Positions 20,852 to 30,010 of a stretch of 54,757 nucleotides of DNA are shown here, piece by piece (the first letter of the stretch is position 1; the number at the start of each line of letters is the position of its first letter). This DNA comes from Candidatus Pacearchaeota archaeon. GTDB lineage: Archaea; Nanobdellota; Nanobdellia; Pacearchaeales; GW2011-AR1. Under the pieces are notes generated by a model. The model was not told where the DNA came from, did no database searches, and was given only the letters and a program-made list of their open reading frames with translations. Where the stretch lies: positions 1 to 54,757 of the forward strand of contig JAFCFJ010000004.1 of the NCBI GenBank assembly GCA_017608705.1. Reading direction: 5' to 3'. A program made the position numbers and the translations under genes.

Positions 20852-21710
20852 CATGCGGGAATGCAATTCCAAGTAGCTCGCACGCCTTACATATCTCGCG
20901 TCTTGATGGCTCGCCACATTTCTTACAATATCTTAGCTTTTCTATCCTGTCGCTCAGCTTATTTCTCATTTTTTCTATCAGCTTGAGGTTATTCATAACA
21001 ATGTTAAGCTTCTTTTCCTTGCTCATACCACTCAAGAATTTTCGCGCTTCTAGCCTGTAGCTCTCAAGCAAGCATGGACATTTTTCATACACCACAGGCA
21101 GTTTCAGCATTTTGGTATAGCGTGTTGTTTCCTTGTTTGTTACAAAGTAAAGTGGTTTTATTCTCGGAACAAATTTTTTATCACGTATTATGCCCACCAA
21201 AGGCCCGGATGTTAAACTCAGCATAGGGCTACCCTTGAAAAAATTGATCAGGGCAGTCTCTGCTTCATCATCAAGATTGTGGCCAGTAGCGAGCTTGTCA
21301 GCCTTCATCTTTCTCGCTTCTCTATTTATCACCCACTTCTTGACTATACCACAGACAGCACAGTTATTCAGCCTGAGCTTTGACTGGACACCAAGTCTTA
21401 TATAGCACATTCTGGCACCAAAGTGCTCTACCATCTTATAAACCCTTAGCTTTATACCATAGTCTTGACAAAACTGCTTTACAGCGTGAAAACATTTTTC
21501 GCTATACTTACCAAGCCCAAGATCTATATGGAATGCTTTCACTTCATAGCCAAATTTCTCGAGAAGATATGCTACTGTTGTCGAATCCTTACCGCCAGAC
21601 ATAGCCACTACAACGCTCTCATTTTTACTAAGCAAGCCATACTTCTTTATTGTTTCCTTCACTGTATTCTCAAACTTTACAAGAAATCTTTCTTTTTTCA
21701 TTTTCTTCAA
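20841..21710 (-). CDS. tRNA 2-thiolation PP-loop protein (NcsA/TtuA/Ctu1 family)
   Basis: VVVAMSGGKDSTTVAYLLEKFGYEV; LNNCAVCGIVKKWVINREARK; ATGHNLDDEAETALINFFKG; C-terminal zinc finger CKKCGEPSRREICKAC. Confidence 0.9.
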   Translation of the reverse strand: MKKMKKERFLVKFENTVKETIKKYGLLSKNESVVVAMSGGKDSTTVAYLLEKFGYEVKAFHIDLGLGKYSEKCFHAVKQFCQDYGIKLRVYKMVEHFGARMCYIRLGVQSKLRLNNCAVCGIVKKWVINREARKMKADKLATGHNLDDEAETALINFFKGSPMLSLTSGPLVGIIRDKKFVPRIKPLYFVTNKETTRYTKMLKLPVVYEKCPCLLESYRLEARKFLSGMSKEKKLNIVMNNLKLIEKMRNKLSDRIEKLRYCKKCGEPSRREICKACELLGIAFPHAKP

Positions 21711-21979
21711 TCATTATGCTTCTTTTCTCTATTTACAGCATCCTTACCCAAATTTTGAATAAAGAATATCTTCTTGTGGCCATGGACAAGCTTCTCCAGT
21801 TCGCTGAGCTCTTTTACAAAACCAGTTGTTTCCAGCTCTACTTTTTCACCTCTCGCGATTGCTTCTTCCATTAGCTCCTTCACCTGCTCTATGCCAAGGG
21901 CATAAGCATAGCCACCGTTTTTATAATCAATTCGGCAATATAGCTTGCCTTCATAAATTTGTATTGGTTTGATTTTCAT
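21707..21979 (-). CDS. Hypothetical protein in the Fe-S operon
   Basis: 90 aa ORF overlapping its neighbours with tight operonic spacing. Confidence 0.6.
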   Translation of the reverse strand: MKIKPIQIYEGKLYCRIDYKNGGYAYALGIEQVKELMEEAIARGEKVELETTGFVKELSELEKLVHGHKKIFFIQNLGKDAVNREKKHND

Positions 21980-22394
21980 CTTTTCTCCTTTTTGCTCTTA
22001 CCTTTTTCTTCTTTTCATAATCTTCTATCGCTTTGTGCAACGCATCAGCTGCAAGATTAGAGCAATGCATCTTTATTGGCGGCAAGCCATCGAGCGCGTC
22101 AGCAATATCTTTCCTGCTTAATTTTTTTGCCTCCTTCAGCGTTTTACCTTTTGCTAATTCTGTAAGCATGCTGCTCGTGGCTATTGCTGCGGCACAGCCC
22201 ATTGTCTGGAATTTTATATCCTTGATATATTCCTCTTCGCCTTTTTTTGTTTTTCTCTTTCCTACCTTGATATAGACCCACATTATATCACCGCACACAG
22301 GATTTCCAACTTTTCCTGTGCCATCAGCATTCTTGATCTCGCCAACATTTTTTGGATTGGTGAAGTGCTCTATTACCTTCTTGCTATATTTCAT
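21951..22394 (-). CDS. iscU: IscU/NifU-like Fe-S scaffold protein
   Basis: YSKKVIEHFTNPKNVGEIKNADGTGKVGNPVCGDIM; FQTMGCAAAIATSSMLTELAKGKTLKEA; MHCSNLAADAL. Confidence 0.95.
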   Translation of the reverse strand: MKYSKKVIEHFTNPKNVGEIKNADGTGKVGNPVCGDIMWVYIKVGKRKTKKGEEEYIKDIKFQTMGCAAAIATSSMLTELAKGKTLKEAKKLSRKDIADALDGLPPIKMHCSNLAADALHKAIEDYEKKKKVRAKRRKDENQTNTNL

Positions 22395-22642
22395 TTTTTC
22401 TCTTTTAGTTTTTTATTCAGTAATTTCACAATCTCGTCAGGATCAAGGCCGTGAGCAATACAGCCCTGCTCTATTGTTTCTTGCATTGCCATCGGACAGC
22501 CTACACAAGCCATACCTTTTTCCATCAGGAGCATTGCCGCTTCCGGATATTTCTGCAAGAGTTCCTGGAATGTCATTTCTTTGCTTATTCTTTCTTTCTC
22601 AAATTTCTTAGCACTGTTCTTGTTTTTCATTTGGTCCTTCAT
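22391..22642 (-). CDS. DUF1858-type small protein
   Basis: TFQELLQKYPEAAMLLMEKGMACVGCPMAMQETIEQGCIAHGLDPDEIV. Confidence 0.85.
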   Translation of the reverse strand: MKDQMKNKNSAKKFEKERISKEMTFQELLQKYPEAAMLLMEKGMACVGCPMAMQETIEQGCIAHGLDPDEIVKLLNKKLKEKK

Positions 22643-23796
22643 TTAAACGGGCTTATTCTCCTTAGTTTTCTTACGCTCTCTTCTATGGCAGAGGTAACGT
22701 ATTCTATCTCGTCTTCGGTAAGAGGATAAGCCAGAGTAAGTCTCAGAGAACCATGTGCCTCAAGCTCGCTCAGACCGAGAGCAAGCAACACATGACTGGG
22801 CTCGAGTTTGTGCGAAGAACATGCAGAGCCAGTAGAGCAAGCTATGCCTTTTTTATCAAGCATCAATACAAGAGCTTCGCCCTCTATACCTTGAAACGAC
22901 ACATTGATGTTGTTGAAAATCCGTTTTTCTTTGCTTCCATTAAGCCTTACACCTTGTATCTCGAGCAGCCTCTCTAGTAGTTTGTTTCTTGTCTTCTCTA
23001 TGTTTTTGTATTCATTGCCAGAAATTTTTTTAACAGCGATTTCACTTGCCTTTCCTAAGCCCACTATTCCTGCTGTATTTTCTGTACCGCTCCTTAGCCC
23101 TTGTTCATGGCCCCCACCACTTAGCAGTGCTTTCAGCTTTACACCATTACGCACATAGAGAGCGCCAACACCTTTCGGTCCGAAAAGCTTGTGCGCGGAT
23201 ATGCTCAACAAATCCACCTTTATTTTTTTCATATCAAGTTTCAATTTTCCAAAACTTTGGACAGCATCTGTATGGAAATAAATGCCATGCTCTTGGCATA
23301 TTTTTGCAATCTTCTTTATGGGCTGTATCGTGCCAATTTCGTTATTAATATGCATTATGGAAACAAGCAGAGTTTCATCTCGTATCTCTTGCTCTAGCCT
23401 GTCAAGATCTACAATTCCTTCACTATCTACAGGTATGTAACTCACATCATATCCTTGCTTTTCTAGTGTTTTGCATGTTTCAAGCACAGCAGGATGCTCT
23501 ATTGCGCTCGTTATTATGTGCTTCTTGTCAGGATGTGCAAGCGCTAGCCCTTCTATCGCAAGATTGTCCGCTTCTGTTCCGCCACTTGTAAATACTATCT
23601 CCTCGGGCTTAGCATTTATCACGCCGGCAACTTTTTCTCTTGCCTTCTCAATAGCTTCTCTTGCCTCACGCCCAAAAGCATGCAAGCTTGATGCATTACC
23701 AAAACGTTCGCTAAAATACGGCAGCATTGCATCTAGCACCTCTCTCGCTACAGGCGTTGTTGCAGCCGCATCCAGATAGATTTTTTTAGTTTTCAT
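22639..23796 (-). CDS. iscS: Cysteine desulfurase
   Basis: IYLDAAATTPVAREVLDAM; HTDAVQSFGKLKLDMKKIKVDLLSISAHKLFGPKGVGALYVR; CSTGSACSSHKLEPSHVL. Confidence 0.96.
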   Translation of the reverse strand: MKTKKIYLDAAATTPVAREVLDAMLPYFSERFGNASSLHAFGREAREAIEKAREKVAGVINAKPEEIVFTSGGTEADNLAIEGLALAHPDKKHIITSAIEHPAVLETCKTLEKQGYDVSYIPVDSEGIVDLDRLEQEIRDETLLVSIMHINNEIGTIQPIKKIAKICQEHGIYFHTDAVQSFGKLKLDMKKIKVDLLSISAHKLFGPKGVGALYVRNGVKLKALLSGGGHEQGLRSGTENTAGIVGLGKASEIAVKKISGNEYKNIEKTRNKLLERLLEIQGVRLNGSKEKRIFNNINVSFQGIEGEALVLMLDKKGIACSTGSACSSHKLEPSHVLLALGLSELEAHGSLRLTLAYPLTEDEIEYVTSAIEESVRKLRRISPFK

Positions 23797-23835
23797 TTTC
23801 CAAAACTTGTGCTTTTATTTTGTATTTTCAACATT

Positions 23836-24201
23836 TCAGTAGATTGGTCTCATACCACATTTTTTTATTATCCCTTCATTATATTTCTTGCATATCTCAC
23901 ACGAAAATCCAGATTTTTTCATCAAGCCAAGCAGGCGTAGCATTTCTTTTACTGCAAGCTTCTCGTTTCTTGCTATCCTTATTGCACTTTTTTCTATTTC
24001 CTGCTTTATCTTGTCAGGAAACTTTATCCCTCTCGCTCTTTTTCTACTCAAATATTGCGATACTGCAGCCTTGCTTACACCAAGTATCTCGCCCGCCTTT
24101 TCATAGCTCAACCCATGCTTTCTCGTAAGCAATCTTGCCAGCTCACGCCGTATTGCAGGAATTAAGTACCAAACTTCTATTTCCTGTGGTAACGCATACA
24201 T
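23836..24201 (-). CDS. HTH transcriptional regulator with C-terminal three-Cys motif
   Basis: HGLSYEKAGEILGVSKAAVSQYLSRKRARG HTH; C-terminal SCEICKKYNEGIIKKCG. Confidence 0.85.
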   Translation of the reverse strand: MYALPQEIEVWYLIPAIRRELARLLTRKHGLSYEKAGEILGVSKAAVSQYLSRKRARGIKFPDKIKQEIEKSAIRIARNEKLAVKEMLRLLGLMKKSGFSCEICKKYNEGIIKKCGMRPIY

Positions 24202-24218
24202 GTTAACGATAGTTAACA
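24201..24218 (-). promoter_or_regulatory. Candidate operator TGTTAAC-GATA-GTTAACA
   Basis: Perfect 7-bp inverted repeat with 4-bp spacer abutting the regulator's start codon; TATA-like TTTTAAAC upstream at about 24221-24230. Confidence 0.6.
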
Positions 24219-24256
24219 GAAGTTTAAAAGCTTTTTGCTACACGCCTGAAATTTTT

Positions 24257-24801
24257 TTATCGTGCCAGATACAAAGGGATAGGAAACTGGGAGAATTCTT
24301 CAAGCAAGTTTGTTCCATAAATTAGTCTTGATAGAGCTTCAGCCTCAAGCTTAGCATCTTCCAATGCGTTGTGTTTTCCTTGTCGTTTTGGCAAGGCAAC
24401 ATACTCTAAGATTTTATCGAGGCTCATGGCACTTACACCACAACCGTTGATGAGTTCTGGTGTTTTATCCCGGGACAAGAGCCTTGCATAACACACGCTA
24501 TGGAGGTCAACCACGCGGTATTTCTCAAGCCATGCTGGCACATACAAGCCAGCCCGTTTCATATTGGTAACAAGAAACTCACGGTCAAAAAATACATTTT
24601 GTCCAGCGAGGGTTTTGTCTTCGATAGCATCGGCCCATGAAAGAAAATTTTCAACTAATGTACTGAAGTGCTGCTTGCTTGCAAACTCTTCTATTGTGAA
24701 ACCATTTATCTCTACCGCCTCCTGTGTTATTTCGCTTCCATCCAACGGTTTGCATTCACCATAAAATACCCTGCTGTGGTTTCAAGGTCAAGCACGATCA
24801 T
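24257..24801 (-). pseudogene. DnaQ-like DEDD 3'-5' exonuclease, frame disrupted by an apparent internal deletion
   Basis: MIVLDLETT (24801 downward) and RVFYGECKPLDGSEITQEAVEINGFTIEEF...GQNVFFDREFL...GKHNALEDAKLEAE are in different frames, with the intervening ~25 residues absent. Confidence 0.75.
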
Positions 24802-24897
24802 TGTGATTTTTGTATTATCATAATAGTTTTATAAATCTAACTCAGGCTCGCTTCACCGGAATAAATCAGAATAATAAAAATAAAAAGAAACAAAAAG

Positions 24898-25086
24898 CTA
24901 GCTTACGGTTATGGCTTGCACAGGACATTCGTTCGCAGCTTCTTTCGCCTTTTCTGCGAGTTCATCACTTATTTCTTCTTGCTTCGCATAGCTTTTGCCA
25001 TCGCGAAGCTCAAAGATCTCTGGCGCAATAGCAACACAGGCACCACAGCCAATACATTTTTCCTTATCAACTGTCACTTTTGCCAT
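24898..25086 (-). CDS. Ferredoxin
   Basis: KVTVDKEKCIGCGACVAIAPEIFEL ... ANECPVQAITVS. Confidence 0.92.
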   Translation of the reverse strand: MAKVTVDKEKCIGCGACVAIAPEIFELRDGKSYAKQEEISDELAEKAKEAANECPVQAITVS

Positions 25087-25172
25087 ATATACTCGCGTGT
25101 AATTGTATATTTAAAATTAGCGCACTTGTGCTTTTTCAGAAAATATTTAAATCTTCTCCACCTTGGCCAAGT

Positions 25173-26066
25173 ATGAGCATGATAAGTATGCCAGCTGAAA
25201 TAAGGAAAAACAAACTTAAATCTGCTTTGTTGCTTGCAAGCATCTTGGGTATTTTTATCTTGCTTGCCTATCTTGTGTCGCGTGTGCTTGCACCTTCATA
25301 TTTCTTCATCATTATGTCGCTCGCCATAGTTTTCTCTCTTGCCTATGTGGTACTTGGTTACTATAATGCAGACCGCATAGCTCTTGCTGCTGTTCATGCC
25401 AAGCCAGCGACAAGAGAGCAGTATTGTGAGTTGTATGAAATTGTTGAGAAACTGTGCAAAAAAGCAAAGTTACCAAAGCCAAGGCTGTATGTTATGCAAA
25501 GCCCACAAATCAATGCCTTCGCTACTGGTCGCTCTCCCGAACACGCGGCAATATGCATAACTACGGGTTGCGTCAAAAAACTGAGCAAAGAAGAGCTTGA
25601 AGGTGTGCTTGCCCATGAACTAAGCCACATTGCGAATTTTGATATAAGATTTATGACACTAACAGCTGTGCTTGTTGGTCTTGTTTCGATACTAGCCCAG
25701 ATTTTTCTCCGTAGCTTGTGGTTTTCATCTCTTGACGATAGAAATGAGCGCAACGGCTTGCTTTTTATAATCGCGATACTGCTTGCAATTCTTGCGCCAA
25801 TAGCAACACAGCTTGTCCAGCTTGCAATTTCACGCCGTCGCGAATTTCTTGCTGATACAAACGCGGCAAGGCTTGGCGAGGCTCGTGGCTTGAGAAATGC
25901 TTTGGTTAAAATAAAATATGATGTAGCGGAAACTCCGAAGCGTGTGGTTCCAGCATTAGCTCCATTGTTCATAGCAAATCCATTCAAGAAAGCGAGCATG
26001 CTGTTGAGTACACATCCACCCATAGATGCACGCATAAAACTACTGGAACAGCTTAGCAAGGCATGA
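25173..26066 (+). CDS. htpX: M48-family (HtpX-like) membrane metalloprotease
   Basis: GVLAHELSHIANFDIRFMTLTAV; AISRRREFLADTNAARL; STHPPIDARIKLLEQL; TM helices. TATA (aaatatttaaat) upstream of 25173. Confidence 0.92.
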   Translation: MSMISMPAEIRKNKLKSALLLASILGIFILLAYLVSRVLAPSYFFIIMSLAIVFSLAYVVLGYYNADRIALAAVHAKPATREQYCELYEIVEKLCKKAKLPKPRLYVMQSPQINAFATGRSPEHAAICITTGCVKKLSKEELEGVLAHELSHIANFDIRFMTLTAVLVGLVSILAQIFLRSLWFSSLDDRNERNGLLFIIAILLAILAPIATQLVQLAISRRREFLADTNAARLGEARGLRNALVKIKYDVAETPKRVVPALAPLFIANPFKKASMLLSTHPPIDARIKLLEQLSKA

Positions 26067-26131
26067 TACTGAATGAAAAATATTTTTTTGAGAACAACAA
26101 ACTATTTTAATTAACTGGCTTCTCGTTTGTA

Positions 26132-27802
26132 ATGGAGAATTTTTCTGGCATTCCTGAAGGCTACAAAAGAGGCGTGACAAAATATATTGTAGTGACAGGA
26201 AGCGTTATTTCTGGTGTTGGCAAGGGCACTTTCACGTCAAGTCTCGCCACCTTGTTCAGGTTTTATGGCTTACGTGTTAGCATGCTGAAATTTGACGGCT
26301 ATCTCAATGTAGATGCTGGAACCCTTAACCCATACAGACATGGTGAAGTGTTTGTGCTTGCAGATGGCACAGAAACAGATCTTGACTTGGGTAGTTATGA
26401 GCGCGCGTTACACCAGGAACTAAGCAAGGACAACTATCTCACTGCTGGGAAGATTTTCAAGCACATAATAGAGAAGGAACGTAAGGGCCTATACTTAGGC
26501 AGAGATGTTCAGTTTGTGCCCCATGTGACAGGCGAGATAAAATATTTCATAAGAAAGCTTGCGATGAAAACAAAAGCACAGGTCCTTATAATAGAAGTTG
26601 GCGGTACTGTCGGGGACATAGAGAACTCATATTTTATCGAGGCCATGCGCCAGCTCAGACATGAGGAAGGACGCGAGAACGTGCTTTTTATCAACGTAAC
26701 CTATATCATAGAGCCAGAACACCTTGATGAGCAAAAAAGCAAGGCAGCACAGCTCGGCATCCTACGCTTAATGAGCCTCGGCATACAACCAGATTTCATA
26801 GTTTGTCGTGTAAGCAGAGGGCTGGAGAACAATGTGCGAGAGAAGATAAGTATTGTTGCAAGCTTACCAGAGCAAAATGTTATTGCTCTGCATGATTTTG
26901 ACAGCATATATGAAGTTCCATTATATCTGGAAAAGCAGGGGATAGGCCGGGCGATGTTGAGATATTTTAGGATAAGAGCAAAACCAGATAAAAAATTTCG
27001 TCATGCATGGCTTAGATTCTTACAAGGCTTGAGAAATCCACAGCACGAGATCAGGATAGCAATTGCTGGTAAGTACACAGACGTGCATGATTCATACTTG
27101 AGTATTCTCAAAGCACTTGAGCATGCATCGGCGAAACTTCGTTGCGGTATTAGCATAAAATGGCTCGAAACTACAGAGCTTGATAATGCCACTCATGATG
27201 AAATCGCAAAAAAACTTGCAAACATTCATGCTTTGCTTATTCCTGGTGGTTTCGGCAAGCGAGGCAGTGAGGGCAAGATAAAATGCATTCGCTATGCAAG
27301 AATGCATGGTTTGCCTTTTCTCGGCTTATGTTTTGGTTTTCAGCTCGCTGTGATAGAGTTTGCGCGTAATGTATGCAAGCTCGATGCGAACAGCACAGAA
27401 CTTGACCCTAAGTGCAGAGAGCCAGTGATAGACCTCTTGCCAGAACAAAAGAATATAAGCGAGCTTGGCGGTACCATGCGTCTTGGCGCACGAGAAATTT
27501 TGATAAAAGAGAGAACACTTGCTCATAAGATTTACCAGAAGAAAATTATAAAGGAACGCTTTAGACATCGCTACGAGGTGAATCCTGCTTACGTTCCTTT
27601 GCTCGAAGACCATGGACTTGTATTTAGTGGCGTAGCGAAAGAGGATAAGAGGATAATGCAAATTCTTGAATTACCAAGACATAGATTCTTTTTTGCGACA
27701 CAATTTCATCCAGAATATAGCTCATGGCCACTTAGGCCAAGCCCCGCTTTTGTAGAATTTGTTAATGCTGCCATGAAATATGCCAAGGAAAATTCCCATT
27801 AA
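26132..27802 (+). CDS. pyrG: CTP synthase
   Basis: KYIVVTGSVISGVGKGTFTSSLATL; DPYLNVDAGT-like KFDGYLNVDAGTLNPYRHGEVFVL; GLCFGFQLAVIEFARN; TQFHPEYSSWPLRPSPAF. Confidence 0.97.
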   Translation: MENFSGIPEGYKRGVTKYIVVTGSVISGVGKGTFTSSLATLFRFYGLRVSMLKFDGYLNVDAGTLNPYRHGEVFVLADGTETDLDLGSYERALHQELSKDNYLTAGKIFKHIIEKERKGLYLGRDVQFVPHVTGEIKYFIRKLAMKTKAQVLIIEVGGTVGDIENSYFIEAMRQLRHEEGRENVLFINVTYIIEPEHLDEQKSKAAQLGILRLMSLGIQPDFIVCRVSRGLENNVREKISIVASLPEQNVIALHDFDSIYEVPLYLEKQGIGRAMLRYFRIRAKPDKKFRHAWLRFLQGLRNPQHEIRIAIAGKYTDVHDSYLSILKALEHASAKLRCGISIKWLETTELDNATHDEIAKKLANIHALLIPGGFGKRGSEGKIKCIRYARMHGLPFLGLCFGFQLAVIEFARNVCKLDANSTELDPKCREPVIDLLPEQKNISELGGTMRLGAREILIKERTLAHKIYQKKIIKERFRHRYEVNPAYVPLLEDHGLVFSGVAKEDKRIMQILELPRHRFFFATQFHPEYSSWPLRPSPAFVEFVNAAMKYAKENSH

Positions 27803-27894
27803 CTACCTGAAAAAGAGGAAAAATTTTGGAAAATTTTAAATAGTTTTTATCGGCTAAATATCTATCCTTGAAAGGAGGTAAAAAAGAGGTGAGA

Positions 27895-28431
27895 ATGGAT
27901 CTAGGAAAAAAAGTACTTAGCACGTTTCTTGTTGGTGGATTGGCTGGGTCGGTAATGGCGAATTCGCTTGCAGATAATCCGTTAGTAGGGTTCATAAAAG
28001 GTGCTGTTAAGTTTCCGTTCAGGGTTGCGAAAGCTATCGTGGTTGAGCCTATGAAAGGTGCGGAGAATGGAACAAAGACCGTGCCTGTTGTAGGGACAGT
28101 GCTTGGTGCAGCTAGTGGCATTGGCAGAGGAGCTGTCTATGGTGTCGTTGATGGAATAGAAGGTTGGGGACGGGATACAATAGGTGATCCAGTACCTATA
28201 GCAGACTATGGCGAGGCAGTTAACTTTATCGAAGAACGCCCGCTGCTTAAGTACGCATGTACAGTTGCAGGAAGTGCAGCTGTAGGTGGCATTATAGGTC
28301 ATAACCATGTGGATATCAAAGAGCTCGATGTGGTATCAAGCTATGACCAGCTAGACGAAGGCCTTGGTTGGGGCGCGGCAGTCGGAGTTGTTGGCGGCGC
28401 TTGTGAATACTATGGAGAACAACAGCCATAA
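27895..28431 (+). CDS. Hypothetical glycine-rich, probably membrane-associated protein
   Basis: MDLGKKVLSTFLVGGLAGSVMANSLA...; GGAGGT/GAGGTG Shine-Dalgarno-like motifs upstream. Confidence 0.65.
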   Translation: MDLGKKVLSTFLVGGLAGSVMANSLADNPLVGFIKGAVKFPFRVAKAIVVEPMKGAENGTKTVPVVGTVLGAASGIGRGAVYGVVDGIEGWGRDTIGDPVPIADYGEAVNFIEERPLLKYACTVAGSAAVGGIIGHNHVDIKELDVVSSYDQLDEGLGWGAAVGVVGGACEYYGEQQP

Positions 28432-28633
28432 TTTTTCTTTTTTTACTTCTTTTTTTACCACAGAAAAATATTTAAACCCCTGATCATTAAAGAAAAATAT
28501 GAACTATATGGGAGCAAGGTTGTGTTTGAACTATTTCTATCTAGCCAAGCTCCCAAAATTCACAGTTAAGTGTTTTGTCCTGTAAATCTCTTTTTGTGTT
28601 CCCGGTTCAGGGCATTTTTTGTTTGATGATAAA

Positions 28634-28993
28634 ATGGTGCGGGAAAATTATTGGATGTGTGTTGAATGTGATGAGGCTATTTATAATCCTATTTGTCCAT
28701 CATGTCTTGTAAAAGAGATTTCTGTATGGCTCAAGAAATATCCACGACTATGGCGAAAGGTGATAATAGAGTTGAACAGGTATATAACTCAAGCCCTTAG
28801 ATTATACAAATCGGCGACTAAGTGCGTGGCATGTGGGAATAATACAACATTCCTTTGTCCTTACTGCTTTACCGCTTACACATTACAAGTTTTAAAAAAC
28901 AACAAGGCAAGTAAGATTGTATTGCGTGAATTCGTAGAATTATTCAATTTTGATTTTGAACATACGAATGAGGAATTCTGGCCGAATAACTAA
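28634..28993 (+). CDS. Small double zinc-ribbon-like protein
   Basis: WMCVECDEAIYNPICPSCLVKEI ... CVACGNNTTFLCPYCFTAY: two CxxC...CxxC units. Confidence 0.7.
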   Translation: MVRENYWMCVECDEAIYNPICPSCLVKEISVWLKKYPRLWRKVIIELNRYITQALRLYKSATKCVACGNNTTFLCPYCFTAYTLQVLKNNKASKIVLREFVELFNFDFEHTNEEFWPNN

Positions 28994-29024
28994 GTTTTAA
29001 AAACAGCGTAGCGTCCTTTTTTCT

Positions 29025-29999
29025 ATGGTGAAAAAAACAGCTAAGGCATTGGTATTATTTTCAGGCGGTCTGGATAGCAGGCTTGCTGTCAAGCTATTGC
29101 AGGAGCAAGGCATTAAGGTAGTAGGGATATTTTTCGTATTGCCTTTCGGCGGTGGCTGCTGTAATGATAGATTTTGCGCCTTCAAATTTTCACAAGAGCA
29201 AGGATTCAAGCTTTACATCGTGGATTGTAGCAAGGGCAGGAATTTCCAAGAATATCTTGCTATTATACGCAAGCCAAAATATCCACGCGGTACAGGCATG
29301 AATCCTTGCATAGATTGTCGTGTATTTATGCTTAAAAAAGCTAAACAGCTTGCCAAAAAGCTTAATGCAGATTTTATCGCTACGGGCGAGGTTCTTGGCG
29401 AGAGGCCTCTTTCGCAAAATATGAAAGCTTTACGAATTGTTGAAAAAGAAGCTGGACTCGAGGGCAAACTTCTTAGACCGCTATCAGCAAAATTGCTTCC
29501 GCCAACAGAGGCAGAAAAGCAGGGGCTTGTAGAAAGAGAGAAACTTCTGGATATAAAAGGGAGACAGCGCAAGAAACAAATTGAACTTGCCAAGAGATAC
29601 AGAATTGACTTTCCGAATCCCGCAGGCGGTTGTTTGCTCTGTGACAAAGCTTTTTCATTACGTCTTGCAGACTTATTCAAACATAGAAAAAAAATAACGC
29701 CGAGAGACATCGAGCTGTTGAAGATTGGCAGGCATTTTCGTGTTCATGGCAAGATTGTGCTTGGCAGGAATAAGCAAGAGAATGACATGCTTGAAATGCT
29801 CAAGGGTGATAATATTTTGATCGTACCAGAGAAGCCCGGACCAAGCGCACTGGTTAAGGATAAGCGTGATGTAGAAATTGCCAAAGAAATGATAGCTGCT
29901 TATTCCAAGTATGGCAAAGGAAGAGAAAAATTTGATAAATACAGGATTGATCTGGTGGCTGAAACCAAGAACAAAGGCAAAGGCGAGCGGGAAAGGTAA
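29025..29999 (+). CDS. PP-loop ATPase / tRNA thiolation enzyme-like protein (ThiI/MnmA-like)
   Basis: ALVLFSGGLDSRLAVKLLQEQGIKVVGIFF; NPCIDCRVFMLKKAKQLAKKLNADFIATGEVLGERP; PAGGCLLCDKAFS. Confidence 0.85.
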   Translation: MVKKTAKALVLFSGGLDSRLAVKLLQEQGIKVVGIFFVLPFGGGCCNDRFCAFKFSQEQGFKLYIVDCSKGRNFQEYLAIIRKPKYPRGTGMNPCIDCRVFMLKKAKQLAKKLNADFIATGEVLGERPLSQNMKALRIVEKEAGLEGKLLRPLSAKLLPPTEAEKQGLVEREKLLDIKGRQRKKQIELAKRYRIDFPNPAGGCLLCDKAFSLRLADLFKHRKKITPRDIELLKIGRHFRVHGKIVLGRNKQENDMLEMLKGDNILIVPEKPGPSALVKDKRDVEIAKEMIAAYSKYGKGREKFDKYRIDLVAETKNKGKGERER

Positions 30000-30010
30000 C
30001 GAGATGAAAA

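Noticed and set aside
25394-26059. 221-aa minus-strand ORF
   Set aside because: Fully antisense to the HtpX-like protease gene; Ser/Ala-rich translation typical of a shadow frame.
28600-28620. tRNA T-arm-like GGTTCA near 28608
   Set aside because: No 7-nt T-loop, no acceptor or anticodon stem nearby; better explained as a short terminator-like hairpin.
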